Origin: Fischerella muscicola SAG 1427-1 = PCC 73103
GTDB taxonomy: Bacteria > Cyanobacteriota > Cyanobacteriia > Cyanobacteriales > Nostocaceae
Direction of reading: 5' to 3'
DNA: 64,000 nucleotides
Assembly: GCF_000317245.1 (NCBI RefSeq)
Contig: NZ_AJLJ01000158.1
Coordinates: 1-64,000, forward strand
In this document: positions 15,789-23,896 of the stretch, piece after piece
Layout of the letters: each line of letters begins with the position of its first letter
Position numbering within the stretch: position 1 is the stretch's first letter
Notes under the pieces: generated by a model
Database searches by the model: none
Told to the model about the DNA's origin: nothing
What the model saw: the letters and a program-made list of their open reading frames with translations, nothing else
Made by a program: the position numbers and the translations under genes

Positions 15789-17006
15789 TTGACTGAAGAA
15801 CTACCCTTAAGTCCTGGCCAACGGCGTCGATTGGAACAACAACGAGACACACTGCAAAAACAGTGGGATATCCGCCATCAAAAAATTGAGCGGATAACAA
15901 GAGACTTAGCAATTGAAACTAGTGCAACTGCTAGGTATCAACTAGAACAGCAACTTCAAAATGAGGAGGCTGAACGAAAGCGCCTTGGCAATGAGCTAGA
16001 CGAAATTGACACAAAATTACAATCTTCAACCACTTCTACAAATCCCAACACTGCTCCCACTCTTTTATCACCACAGCCACAATTATTACCTAACTTGACT
16101 CGGCGTCGTGTAATTCAATATCTTGGGTTAGCGGGTGCAGGGTTTGCAGGATATGGCTCGGTACATTTATTAACACAACTTTTACAAACACAAAAATCTA
16201 CCCTTAAAAAATTTAAATTTAGAACCGCTACCGTTAACGCACAAGGAAAAATCATTGAGCGCCCCAGCTATGAAGCAAATTACTTTGTGGAAGATTTGGG
16301 AAATAATGTCACCTTGAACATGGTACAGATACCAGGTGGTAAATTTCTCATGGGTTCACCAGCAGAGGAAAAAGCCAGAGGAGACGATGAAGGGCCTCAG
16401 CATGAGGTTAGAGTTCCTAGCTTCTTTATGGGTAAATATGCAGTTACCCAAGCACAATATCAAGCAATTATGGGCGAAAACCCTTCCAAGTTCAAAGGAG
16501 AGAAGCGCCCAGTTGAACAAGTATCTTGGAATGATGCTGTAGAATTCTGCAAACGCTTGAGTCAGAAAACAGGACGCACTTACAGATTACCCAGCGAAGC
16601 AGAATGGGAATATGCGGCTCGTGCAGGTACAACTACACCTTTTTATTTTGGCGAAACGATTACTACTGATTTAGCAAACTACAACGGAAATTATATTTAC
16701 GCTTCTGGAACCAAAGGTCAATCTCGCCAACAAACAATAGATGTAGGAAAATTTCCTCCTAATTCTTTTGGTTTATACGATATGTGTGGTAATACGTATG
16801 AATGGTGTATAGATAAGTATCACGATAATTACAACGGAGCGCCGACAGACAGTAGCCCGTGGCTGGAAAGTGGTAGTGATAGTCGCCTGATGCGTAGCGG
16901 TTCTTGGATGAGTGGCCCAAGGGATTGTCGCTCGGCTAATCGCGGTAGGAACAACCCAGCTTATCGTAACTTCAACGTTGGTTTTCGGTTGGTGTTGGTT
17001 GCGTAA
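15789..17006 (+). CDS. Helical adaptor-TM-FGE protein, paralogue of the metacaspase's C-terminal part
   Basis: A 405-residue protein from a TTG start; no ATG or strong ribosome-binding site is near, so the start is uncertain. Residues 8-78 form a charged helical adaptor (SPGQRRRLEQQRDTLQKQW) clearly related to residues 325-392 of the upstream metacaspase. Residues 104-130 contain TRRRVIQYLGLAGAGFAGYG, a hydrophobic segment with a preceding arginine run, either a membrane anchor or a Tat-like signal. Residues 143-403 are an FGE/C-lectin domain very similar to the upstream one. Its tail GSWMSGPRDCRSANRGRNN aligns with the upstream variable region but has fewer NNC codons. It lacks a protease domain, so it may be a membrane-held sensor that recruits the metacaspase through the adaptor. 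That is inference. Confidence 0.85.
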   Translation: MTEELPLSPGQRRRLEQQRDTLQKQWDIRHQKIERITRDLAIETSATARYQLEQQLQNEEAERKRLGNELDEIDTKLQSSTTSTNPNTAPTLLSPQPQLLPNLTRRRVIQYLGLAGAGFAGYGSVHLLTQLLQTQKSTLKKFKFRTATVNAQGKIIERPSYEANYFVEDLGNNVTLNMVQIPGGKFLMGSPAEEKARGDDEGPQHEVRVPSFFMGKYAVTQAQYQAIMGENPSKFKGEKRPVEQVSWNDAVEFCKRLSQKTGRTYRLPSEAEWEYAARAGTTTPFYFGETITTDLANYNGNYIYASGTKGQSRQQTIDVGKFPPNSFGLYDMCGNTYEWCIDKYHDNYNGAPTDSSPWLESGSDSRLMRSGSWMSGPRDCRSANRGRNNPAYRNFNVGFRLVLVA

Positions 17007-17124
17007 ACGCTCTCAAAGATCAAAACTGGTGGAAAACCTAAATATAATTATGCTTGGCGAAATGGAGAAATGTAATCAAATCGCCATGACTAATTGCTGT
17101 ACAAAGAATATTGCCCAAGTCTGA

Positions 17125-17400
17125 TTTAGTAAGCAAAATGCCATTTCACCTTCTCAATATAAGCGATCGCCTACTCGAAATGCCATTTTACCTTCTCATT
17201 TCAGTAGATTACGCAAGTAGAAAGCCATTTTACTTACTTGAAATGCCATTTTACCTTCTCATTTCGGTAGAATACGCACTCATTTCGGTAAATCACGCAC
17301 TTAAAATGGCATTTTAGCTTCTCATTTCGGTAGAATACGCACTCATTTCGGTAGATTACGCACTTGAAATGGCATTTTACCTTCTCAATATACTTGAATG
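17125..17400. repeat. Degenerate tandem repeat array with a 63-bp core period
   Basis: Units of CTTCTCATTTCGGTAGAATA, CGCACT and GAAATGGCATTTTAC recur. Two adjacent units beginning at 17255 and 17318 have a period of exactly 63 bp; more diverged units precede them from 17125. Units are contiguous, without unique spacers. Because 63 is a multiple of three, both strands appear open, but the translations are only repeated short peptides. Confidence 0.8.
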
Positions 17401-17519
17401 CTTTCTTATTTAAGTAATTCAATTACTCATCAGAGCGATCGCACAACAGCAACAGTCATAAGCAATTCTCTCAAAAGGGAAACGCTAGGCGATCGCACTC
17501 GTCGCAAAAACCATAAAAA

Positions 17520-18497
17520 TTAACTCACAGCATCTTTGACTTTGCGTTTTTTTAAGAAACTGGATATAAAGGGTCGCTCAAAAACCAAATAAAATAGATA
17601 GGCAAATACTAAAGAACCTCCTATCCCTAACAAATACAATGACACTGCAAATGTAGTTGGGGAAATATCCAAACTCAAAAGGAAGCGACGAACCAGCGTT
17701 ATGACTGGGCCGTGAGTCAGATACAAACTGTAAGAAAATGCTCCGAGAGCGATCGCTAAAGGATGCTCAAATATTTGCAAAATTCGAGGCAATTTTTTGC
17801 CATCAATTACTAACTTAGTATAGAAAATAAAGAAGCAAGCTGTTGCTAAACCAAAGAAAAATTCACTAATCCATATATGCAAACCTAGTCTTCGCCATTC
17901 GGTGAAAAAAGCAACAACTGTAAAGATTATAGCCAGCTTATCCCAAGGCAAAGAATTTCTCAATTTAATTAACTTGGATTTTTGTGAAAATCCAATCTCA
18001 GCAGCAGCCATCCCGAAAGCAAATAATCCTATAAACCAAGGACTAGCTGAATCAAATAAACCGTTCAAAAGATACAATGGTGCTAGCCCAATTGCAAAGG
18101 CGATAATTAGCGTTGATAGTAAACCAAAACGTCGCCATACGGGTATTAATAAAAGTGGGAATAAAAAGTATAATTGCCACTCTGTACCCACAGTCCACAA
18201 TGGTGGATTAATAGATAGATAACTATCACTAAGATTATGTATTAATAGTAAGTGATGAACCAGATCTATAAAAGAGAAGTAAGGGGAAAAATGCACTTCT
18301 CCAGTTTGTAATCCCCATTTAAAACTCGTAAATTTTTCTAGTGCTAGGATGGCAGCAGCTAAAATAATACAGAAAACAATAATCGCGTAATAAGCTGGTA
18401 AAATTCGTCGCGATCGCCTTTTTATATAGCTATTCTTCAGTCTATAGCACTCTGAAATGATTCGTGAACAACAAAATATTCGACAATTTCTGCGAAG
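17520..18497 (-). pseudogene. Acyltransferase 3 family membrane protein, 5'-truncated
   Basis: The frame is open from 18497 down to the stop at 17520 (326 codons). It encodes the larger C-terminal part of an acyltransferase-3 protein: RRSRRILPAYYAIIVF (the conserved segment before the third membrane helix), NPPLWTVGTEWQLYFLFP, then six or more hydrophobic helices and SYSLYLTHGPVI near the end. The first 80 or so residues, with the first helices and the catalytic histidine, are missing. Upstream there is an in-frame TGA followed by repeat-like sequence similar to 31540-31610. The only later start is GTG 18296, which would remove another helix. Intact relatives O-acylate sugars at the membrane. 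Probably inactive. Confidence 0.6.
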
Positions 18498-18650
18498 TCA
18501 GTGATCTGGCTTTCTCAATTTTTACAACTCATTTAGAATTGCTATGTAGGAATCCGTCTTGATTTATTTGTACAGAGCAAGCAGAAAAATATGTAGAGTC
18601 AATCCAAAATCCATAGACGCACAAAGTGCGGCTTAAAGGGAGAGTAATCC

Positions 18651-18678
18651 AAAATCTAAAATCTAAAATCTAAAATCG
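18651..18678 (+). repeat. Heptanucleotide tandem repeat (AAAATCT)n before surE
   Basis: Three perfect AAAATCT units plus one AAAATCG end one base before the surE ATG. This is a short tandemly repeated repeat of the type common in heterocystous cyanobacteria. It displaces any normal ribosome-binding site. Confidence 0.8.
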
Positions 18679-18679
18679 A

Positions 18680-19417
18680 ATGACTTTAATTCTCACTAAT
18701 GATGATGGTATTGACGCCCCAGGTATCCAAGCACTCCACAAAGCTGTAAACAAACTTGGTATTAGCGGTTTGGAACTGTTGAATGGCAAATACCCAACAC
18801 CCAGTACTCACTTATCAGTAATAATAGCTGCTCCTAGAGATCATCTCTCCGGCTGTGGTCATCAAGTAACTACAACAAAACCGATACACGTTCACCATCG
18901 CTCAGATTATGAGTATGCTATTGCCGGAACTCCTGCTGATTGCGTGAGAATAGCCATAACACATATTTGTGAGCATGTCAATTTTGTCATCTCTGGTATC
19001 AACGCTGGCGGTAATTTAGGAGTAGATGCTTATATTTCTGGTACTGTTGCGGCGGTACGGGAAGCAGCAATGCATGGTATTCCTGGGATTGCAGTATCTC
19101 ACTATCGCAAAGGTAAACTCAACGTTGATTGGGATGTAGCAGCAGGGTGGACAGCAAATGTTTTGGCTGATTTACTCAACCGTCCTTTAGAACCGGGAAG
19201 TTTTTGGAATGTGAATTTACCCCATCTTTTACCAGGAGAACCCGATCCAGAAGTCGTGTTTTGTCAGCCTTGTACTAAACCATTACCGATTAACTACCGG
19301 ATAGAAGGTGATGAGTTTCATTATGCTGGCGTCTATCAAGACCGCTCCCGCATTCCTGGGAGTGATGTTGATGTTTGCTTTTCAGGCAAAATAGCAGTTA
19401 CCCAGTTAAAAGTATAA
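18680..19417 (+). CDS. surE: 5'/3'-nucleotidase SurE
   Basis: A metal-dependent phosphatase of 245 residues that hydrolyses nucleoside monophosphates and possibly short polyphosphate in the cytoplasm. The N-terminal ILTNDDGIDAPGI contains the metal-binding Asp8 and Asp9. HLSGCGHQVT holds the conserved serine, and VISGINAGGNLGVDAYISGTV the conserved asparagine and glycines of the active site. The C-terminal portion has the usual SurE swapping arm (DEFHYAGVYQDRSRIPGSDVD). Length is normal. It starts at ATG 18680, immediately after a heptamer repeat array. No operon partner is apparent. Confidence 0.95.
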   Translation: MTLILTNDDGIDAPGIQALHKAVNKLGISGLELLNGKYPTPSTHLSVIIAAPRDHLSGCGHQVTTTKPIHVHHRSDYEYAIAGTPADCVRIAITHICEHVNFVISGINAGGNLGVDAYISGTVAAVREAAMHGIPGIAVSHYRKGKLNVDWDVAAGWTANVLADLLNRPLEPGSFWNVNLPHLLPGEPDPEVVFCQPCTKPLPINYRIEGDEFHYAGVYQDRSRIPGSDVDVCFSGKIAVTQLKV

Positions 19418-19520
19418 AAAAATTTCACCACCAAGCATGAAAAAACCTCACGCCTTTCTCCTCTACGAATTCGCGGAGAGAGGGGTGAGGTTATTTTCAA
19501 ATCAAAAGGATTCAAATTAA

Positions 19521-19579
19521 TACCGATTAAAAAAATGTTTGCGACACATTCAGAATATGAGACGCGATTTATCGCGTCT
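19521..19579 (+). repeat. 59-bp dispersed repeat, copy 2
   Basis: It matches 4971-5029 with one mismatch and ends in AGACGCGATTTATCGCGTCT (19560-19579). It lies between the convergent surE and coiled-coil genes. Confidence 0.85.
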
Positions 19580-19586
19580 CTACTCT

Positions 19587-19889
19587 TCACCCATCTCCTG
19601 GTGCTTCAATGAGTTGCATCAGGCGATCGAGATTGTTTGTCAATTGGGATATTCTTTGCAGTGAATCATCCTGTGTTTCAGCCAGAGTTTGTACTGCATC
19701 ACATAAAGCTAAGATTTGATAACCCTGCTGCTGCAACTGTTTTCCTTGTTCTTCAACTTGGGTGCTGAGATTATCAACTCTTTGAGCCAAACGCTCGATA
19801 GTTTCTGTAGTAGCGAGTACAGCTTCCCCAATTTGCTCAACAATTGATTCTAAGCGACCTACTCTTATGTCTGCCCCTGCTATAACCAT
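19587..19889 (-). CDS. Small coiled-coil protein, unknown function
   Basis: A 100-residue protein that is almost entirely heptad-patterned: RLESIVEQIGEAVLATTETIERLAQRVDNL and onward to LDRLMQLIEAP. There is no signal peptide, membrane segment or catalytic motif. Proteins of this type, with a short N-terminal segment followed by repeated 'ET-RLA-V' heptads, are frequent in filamentous cyanobacteria and are annotated as hypothetical. It is probably an oligomerising helix. It stands alone, convergent with surE. Confidence 0.65.
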   Translation of the reverse strand: MVIAGADIRVGRLESIVEQIGEAVLATTETIERLAQRVDNLSTQVEEQGKQLQQQGYQILALCDAVQTLAETQDDSLQRISQLTNNLDRLMQLIEAPGDG

Positions 19890-20521
19890 TTATCCCGCTC
19901 CTCAATCTTGAGATCGCATTACACTAAATTTCTTGTTGCTTAATTTTTGAATAAGTTGAATGCAAGCAGCTATTGCCACTTTCATATTAGTCTGGGATTT
20001 TTCCAGACTTCGATTAAGATAAGTTACGCCCCAGAAGTACAAACTTTCAACTCGACACTCCAAAAAAGTAAAGTGTCGTGTTTATCCACTACGGAATATC
20101 ATTTTTTACTTTGAAAGAGAAACAAAACGCCAGATTTACTGAACGTTTTTAGCATTTAAATTGCCTTTTAGACAAAGCAAAATCTTCTTTCTCTAACCTT
20201 GAGGTCAATATTATTAGTGGAAGATTTTAGGCTGATACTTTTATGTATCAGGTAGTAATTGAATGTGTTAAAAGTCACAGTCTTTTGATAGCAAATTCTA
20301 ACACAACTACCTGTAATATCCACACCAAAAATGATTTTTCATCGTCCATAAGATATATTAAATATGCTTTATGTGAAATTTATAAAAAATGATGATCCCA
20401 ATCAACTAAATGAAGATTCAGTGAATATACGGTTGTGCTTGCATGATTAAAAGAAAGCTGAGTCTATAGTCGAAATATAGATACATAAAAATACATTTTT
20501 CACTCAACACTCGGCTTGACA
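19890..20521. other. Intergenic region before the sugar transferase
   Basis: 632 bp, AT-rich and without a supported gene. A small hairpin GTCTGG-GATTTTT-CCAGAC lies near 19991-20009, and a CGACACTCC...AAAGTGTCG pairing near 20053-20079. The final part (20440-20520) probably holds the promoter of the sugar transferase, but no motif can be assigned with confidence. Confidence 0.4.
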
Positions 20522-21199
20522 ATGTACGAAATACCATTTACAACCGTTGTTGAAGGTGCCACCTCTAACACATGGGATTTATCATTTTATTCTCACCCCT
20601 CAGTAAAGTCTAAATTTAAGCGTTGCTTAGATATTCTGGGTAGCATAATTGGGTTGTTAATACTAGCTGTTGTATTTATACCAATCGCGATCGCCATTAA
20701 ACTAGACAGTCCTGGCCCCATTTTTTTCACACAAAAACGTTACGGATTGCAGGGACGTCCGTTTTATATTCGTAAATTCCGCTCAATGCTTTCTGAAGCT
20801 GAACAGTTAAAGTATTTAGTTAAAAACGAAGCTAACGGACTTATATTTAAAAATAAAAATGACTTCCGGGTGACTAAAGTTGGGCGGTTTTTAAGAAGCA
20901 CTAGCTTAGACGAACTACCACAATTTTGGAATGTCCTAGTCGGTGAAATGAGTTTAGTCGGAACACGTCCACCCACAAATGACGAAGTCGCACACTATAA
21001 TCAGCGTCACTGGCAACGTTTAAATGTTAAACCCGGTTTAACTGGTGAATGGCAAACTAGTGGCCGTTCCCATGTGAAAGACTTTGAGCAAATCGTCGAT
21101 TTAGACTTACAATATCAAAAGAAATGGCATCCCTTATATGACTTATTTTTAATCGCCAAAACTTTCTATATTCTTGTTGGCAGAGTTGGAGCTTTCTAG
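20522..21199 (+). CDS. Undecaprenyl-phosphate sugar-1-phosphate transferase (bacterial sugar transferase family)
   Basis: A 225-residue polyprenyl-phosphate hexose-1-phosphate transferase that would start an exopolysaccharide or glycan repeat on the lipid carrier at the inner membrane. One N-terminal hydrophobic segment, ILGSIIGLLILAVVFIPIAIAI (about residues 36-58), is followed by the family signature LDSPGPIFFTQKRYG, IRKFRSM, LRSTSLDELPQFWNVL and MSLVGTRPP. A TTG two codons upstream is possible; ATG 20522 is preferred. It is a short form without the extra N-terminal membrane domain of WbaP-type enzymes. It stands alone; the main glycan locus of this window is 28 kb away. Confidence 0.9.
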   Translation: MYEIPFTTVVEGATSNTWDLSFYSHPSVKSKFKRCLDILGSIIGLLILAVVFIPIAIAIKLDSPGPIFFTQKRYGLQGRPFYIRKFRSMLSEAEQLKYLVKNEANGLIFKNKNDFRVTKVGRFLRSTSLDELPQFWNVLVGEMSLVGTRPPTNDEVAHYNQRHWQRLNVKPGLTGEWQTSGRSHVKDFEQIVDLDLQYQKKWHPLYDLFLIAKTFYILVGRVGAF

Positions 21200-21434
21200 C
21201 TAATACTATTTATACTGAGTTTTATAATATACAAAATTTTGTCAGATGGAGGCTCCGTGTCCATCTGATTTTCATTTGACTATATTTAAAATTTGTTGAC
21301 ATCTATTCTTCAATAGTTTGACACATCTATGAAACATTAAGGTTTTAAGTTAAACATATTCACGTCAAGCTGGTGTTTATGTATTTAGTAATCATCAAAT
21401 AAATATCAAAGATTATCTTGAATACTAGGTTATA

Positions 21435-21510
21435 AATCCCCAACTTCTTTAAAGAAGTCGGGGATCTGAACACCCGCAACTCATCAAAATTAATGAAACA
21501 GACCACTAGT
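21435..21510 (+). repeat. Hairpin-plus-tail repeat with ATGAAACAGACCACTAGT
   Basis: A CCCCAACTTCTTTAAAGAAG/TCGGGG hairpin (21435-21467) is followed by GAACACCCGCAAC and then ATGAAACAGACCACTAGT (21493-21510). The same 3' 18-mer follows the hairpin copy at 48203. From 21493 a 21-residue frame is open (MKQTTSTLVEK...), ending at 21558, just before the sigma factor gene. Confidence 0.75.
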
Positions 21511-21580
21511 ACTCTGGTAGAAAAAAGTTTGATGCACAAAATTACTTCCAAGTATTGACTTTTAGTTTCTACAAAAATTT

Positions 21581-22579
21581 ATGAATCATACGATACCTCT
21601 AAAGAAAGAAGCTCATATTAAAGCAAAAAACTCTACATCTCAGTTTGATATGGTGCGTACTTATCTTCATGAAATTGGGCGTATTCCTCTACTGAATTTG
21701 GAACAAGAAATTTTTTTGTCTAAACAAGTACAGCAGATGGTAGCCATACAAAATGTCCAAGAAAAATTGACATTGGAATTAAAGCGTAAACCTACACTAC
21801 AAGAGTGGGCAAATAATCTCAAAATCAGTGAAGAGGAATTGCTTGATTTGTTAAATCAAGGACAACAAGCCAAGCATAAAATGCTAGTAGCTAATCTAAG
21901 ATTAGTAGTTTCTATTGCTAAGAAATACCAAAAACGTAACTTAGATTTGTTAGATTTAATTCAAGAAGGGACTTTAGGTCTAGAACGAGGAATTGAGAAA
22001 TTTGATCCAACAAAAGGCTACAAATTTTCGACTTATGCTTATTGGTGGATTCGCCAAGCTATGACACGAGCGATCGCACAACAAGGGCGTATAATTCGTT
22101 TACCTATTCACATTACCGAAAAACTAAATAAAATTAAGTCTACTCAACGAGAATTATCGCAGAAATTAGGGCGTACCCCCAGCACAGCAGAAATTGCCCA
22201 AGTACTTGATTTAGAACCTGATGAAATAAGACAACACTGGCTTTCTGCACGTCAACCCGTTTCTTTAGAAATGCGAGTTGGGACAGAATTAGACACAGAA
22301 TTACAGGAGATGTTAGAAGATGATGGCTTATCTCCAGAAAACTACACAATTCAAAAATCTCTCAATCAAGATATTCAAAATTTATTATCTAAATTACCTC
22401 TTCAACAACAAGAAATATTGACTTTACGCTTTGGTTTAGTTGATGGAAATGAACTCTCACTAGCAGCAGTTGGTGAACGGATTGGAATGAGTCGCGAAAG
22501 AGTACGACAATTAGAACAAAAAGCCTTGCATACTCTCCGAAGACATCAGAATAAACTTAGTTGCTATTTAGCTAGTTAG
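21581..22579 (+). CDS. Group 2 sigma-70 family RNA polymerase sigma factor
   Basis: A primary-like but non-essential type sigma factor of 332 residues. Region 1.2 is [21 protein letters not shown]. Region 2 contains [37 protein letters not shown] (core binding and -10 recognition), followed by region 3 ([14 protein letters not shown]) and region 4 with [19 protein letters not shown] (the -35 helix-turn-helix). It lacks the long acidic region 1.1 of the main sigma factor, which places it with the cyanobacterial group 2 factors (SigB/C/D/E type) that act in stress, carbon or nitrogen responses. I cannot choose between the subtypes from sequence alone. The start is ATG 21581; no strong Shine-Dalgarno is visible. 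Confidence 0.93.
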   Translation: MNHTIPLKKEAHIKAKNSTSQFDMVRTYLHEIGRIPLLNLEQEIFLSKQVQQMVAIQNVQEKLTLELKRKPTLQEWANNLKISEEELLDLLNQGQQAKHKMLVANLRLVVSIAKKYQKRNLDLLDLIQEGTLGLERGIEKFDPTKGYKFSTYAYWWIRQAMTRAIAQQGRIIRLPIHITEKLNKIKSTQRELSQKLGRTPSTAEIAQVLDLEPDEIRQHWLSARQPVSLEMRVGTELDTELQEMLEDDGLSPENYTIQKSLNQDIQNLLSKLPLQQQEILTLRFGLVDGNELSLAAVGERIGMSRERVRQLEQKALHTLRRHQNKLSCYLAS

Positions 22580-22971
22580 TAAAAATAAAAAGCAGTAACT
22601 ATTTCCTGTCTTGAAAATGGATTTGGGGATGTAAGGTTGTAAAGGTGTAAGAGGAGTCATCTGATTTTGGATTTTGTAGTATAAAGAATCATCAGTTATT
22701 ATTTCATATTTTGTTCTAAAATTTTCCCATGAACAGCTAGTTTGAGAAAATAATAATTGGAGATAAGAGATATAGATTTCATACCCTCATTGCGGGTAAA
22801 AATGCCGTGAATTCATGTTTATCAAATATGATTTATTTTTGAAAATACAAAATTATTTAAAGTTGCATAATATATAGAACTTAATGCTATCTTTGATTAT
22901 TATCTTTGTTAACGCTGAAAACTGAAGTTCATGGTTTATAGCGTTCAGTAACTTTATTCTTTTGAAAGGTC
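22580..22971. other. Intergenic region, promoter of the small secreted protein
   Basis: 392 bp, AT-rich, with no supported gene. GAAAGG at 22963-22968 is a plausible ribosome-binding site for the ATG at 22972. No other element was recognised. Confidence 0.4.
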
Positions 22972-23346
22972 ATGAATAAGAAATTAGCATTAGCTTTGCT
23001 TGCCAGTCCTACCATTTTCACTTCTTTATTATCTGTCATCGGAATAGTAAATCCTGCTCATGCAGCTTCACCAGTAATTCGTCTTCAAGATGGCGAAGCC
23101 TGCATCAGACATCCTCACGTTAGTTATGATCGCTTTGTATGTATACGGACTTCCAAAAAAAATGTAGATCCCCGTTACTCTACTGCATCTAAATTCAATG
23201 CAGTCAATTTTTCAAACGATAAGGTAGCGATGCTAAACTTTACCGATGAGGAAAGTGATGCTGCACTTGCTACATTTGGTTGTGATTGTCCTTATTGTAT
23301 GAATGCTTTACGTGCTTTGCGTGGTCAAGCACCTGTGGTTTATTAA
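22972..23346 (+). CDS. Small secreted cysteine-containing protein
   Basis: A 124-residue precursor with a typical signal peptide (MNKKLALALLASPTIFTSLL), cleaved probably after AHA at residue 31. The mature domain of about 93 residues contains two cysteines early (EACIRH, FVCIRT) and a CDCPYCMNALRAL segment near the C-terminus, so disulfides or metal binding are possible in the periplasm. I do not recognise the family, and its neighbours give no functional clue. A strong long hairpin about 100 bp downstream could end the transcript. Confidence 0.75.
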   Translation: MNKKLALALLASPTIFTSLLSVIGIVNPAHAASPVIRLQDGEACIRHPHVSYDRFVCIRTSKKNVDPRYSTASKFNAVNFSNDKVAMLNFTDEESDAALATFGCDCPYCMNALRALRGQAPVVY

Positions 23347-23413
23347 AAATTTTATGTATTTGTGAATGCGATCGCATAATTAGGGAAGGCATATATAAAG
23401 CATATAAAGCATC

Positions 23414-23504
23414 AGAGATGTTGCATTGCAGCATCTCTATTTATTAGAAACTATCAAAACAACGTGCCAGGGTGAGAACTCCTGCCACGTTGTTTTGATA
23501 GTTT
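23414..23504. terminator. Two successive inverted repeats, the second with 24-bp arms
   Basis: GAGATGTTGCATTGCAGCATCTC (arms at 23414-23436) is followed by 24-bp arms 23448-23471 and 23481-23504 (AAACTATCAAAACAACGTG and its complement) around a 9-bp loop, with one mismatch. They lie downstream of the small secreted protein gene. No T-run follows the second, so an insertion footprint is an alternative to a terminator. Confidence 0.5.
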
Positions 23505-23896
23505 GCGTAAATTTTGATTTTATAATTACTCGTACGTAGCTATGTATGAACTGGGTTTTTTGAATAGATTTTGGCTGAACCGTTATACTCCATCAATCCT
23601 AAGCACTAGTTTTTGAAGCACAGGGAAAAACAGAAATCAAAGTTATCGAATGTAAAAAATATTGAACTTCGCGCAGGCTGTTACTAGTTCCTTAGCTTGT
23701 TGCAAAAGCATGGTATCAAGCTTTCACCCCTGCTAGCACTACGCAGAATCAGCAAAAAGATCAGCAAAAAGGTAAACTTTTGTTAATTTTTGTAATTTTT
23801 TATGATACCTTGGTGATCGAGAGATAAGTTATATCGCCCAAATGCTCTCCTTGTTATCTTTTTGCCAGTTGCAAACCTAGTAAAGTAAATTTTTTT
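23505..23896. other. ocp upstream region
   Basis: About 390 bp without a supported gene. A run of AGCAAAAAGATCAGCAAAAAGG (two near-copies of a short direct repeat) lies near 23751-23772. The ocp promoter is expected in the last 150 bp, but no specific operator was recognised. Confidence 0.35.

Noticed and set aside
17125..17400. Possible CRISPR array
   Set aside because: The units are contiguous and degenerate with no unique spacers, and there are no cas genes in the window.
17111..17422. Overlapping ORFs on both strands with MPFYLLISV and CVIYRNE repeats
   Set aside because: The 63-bp repeat period keeps several frames open. The peptides are only translated DNA repeats.
12866..17520. Reverse transcriptase or Avd gene to go with the DGR-like variable region
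   Set aside because: No frame with a reverse-transcriptase YxDD motif or an Avd-like small helical protein was found in any part of the window; any DGR must act from elsewhere.
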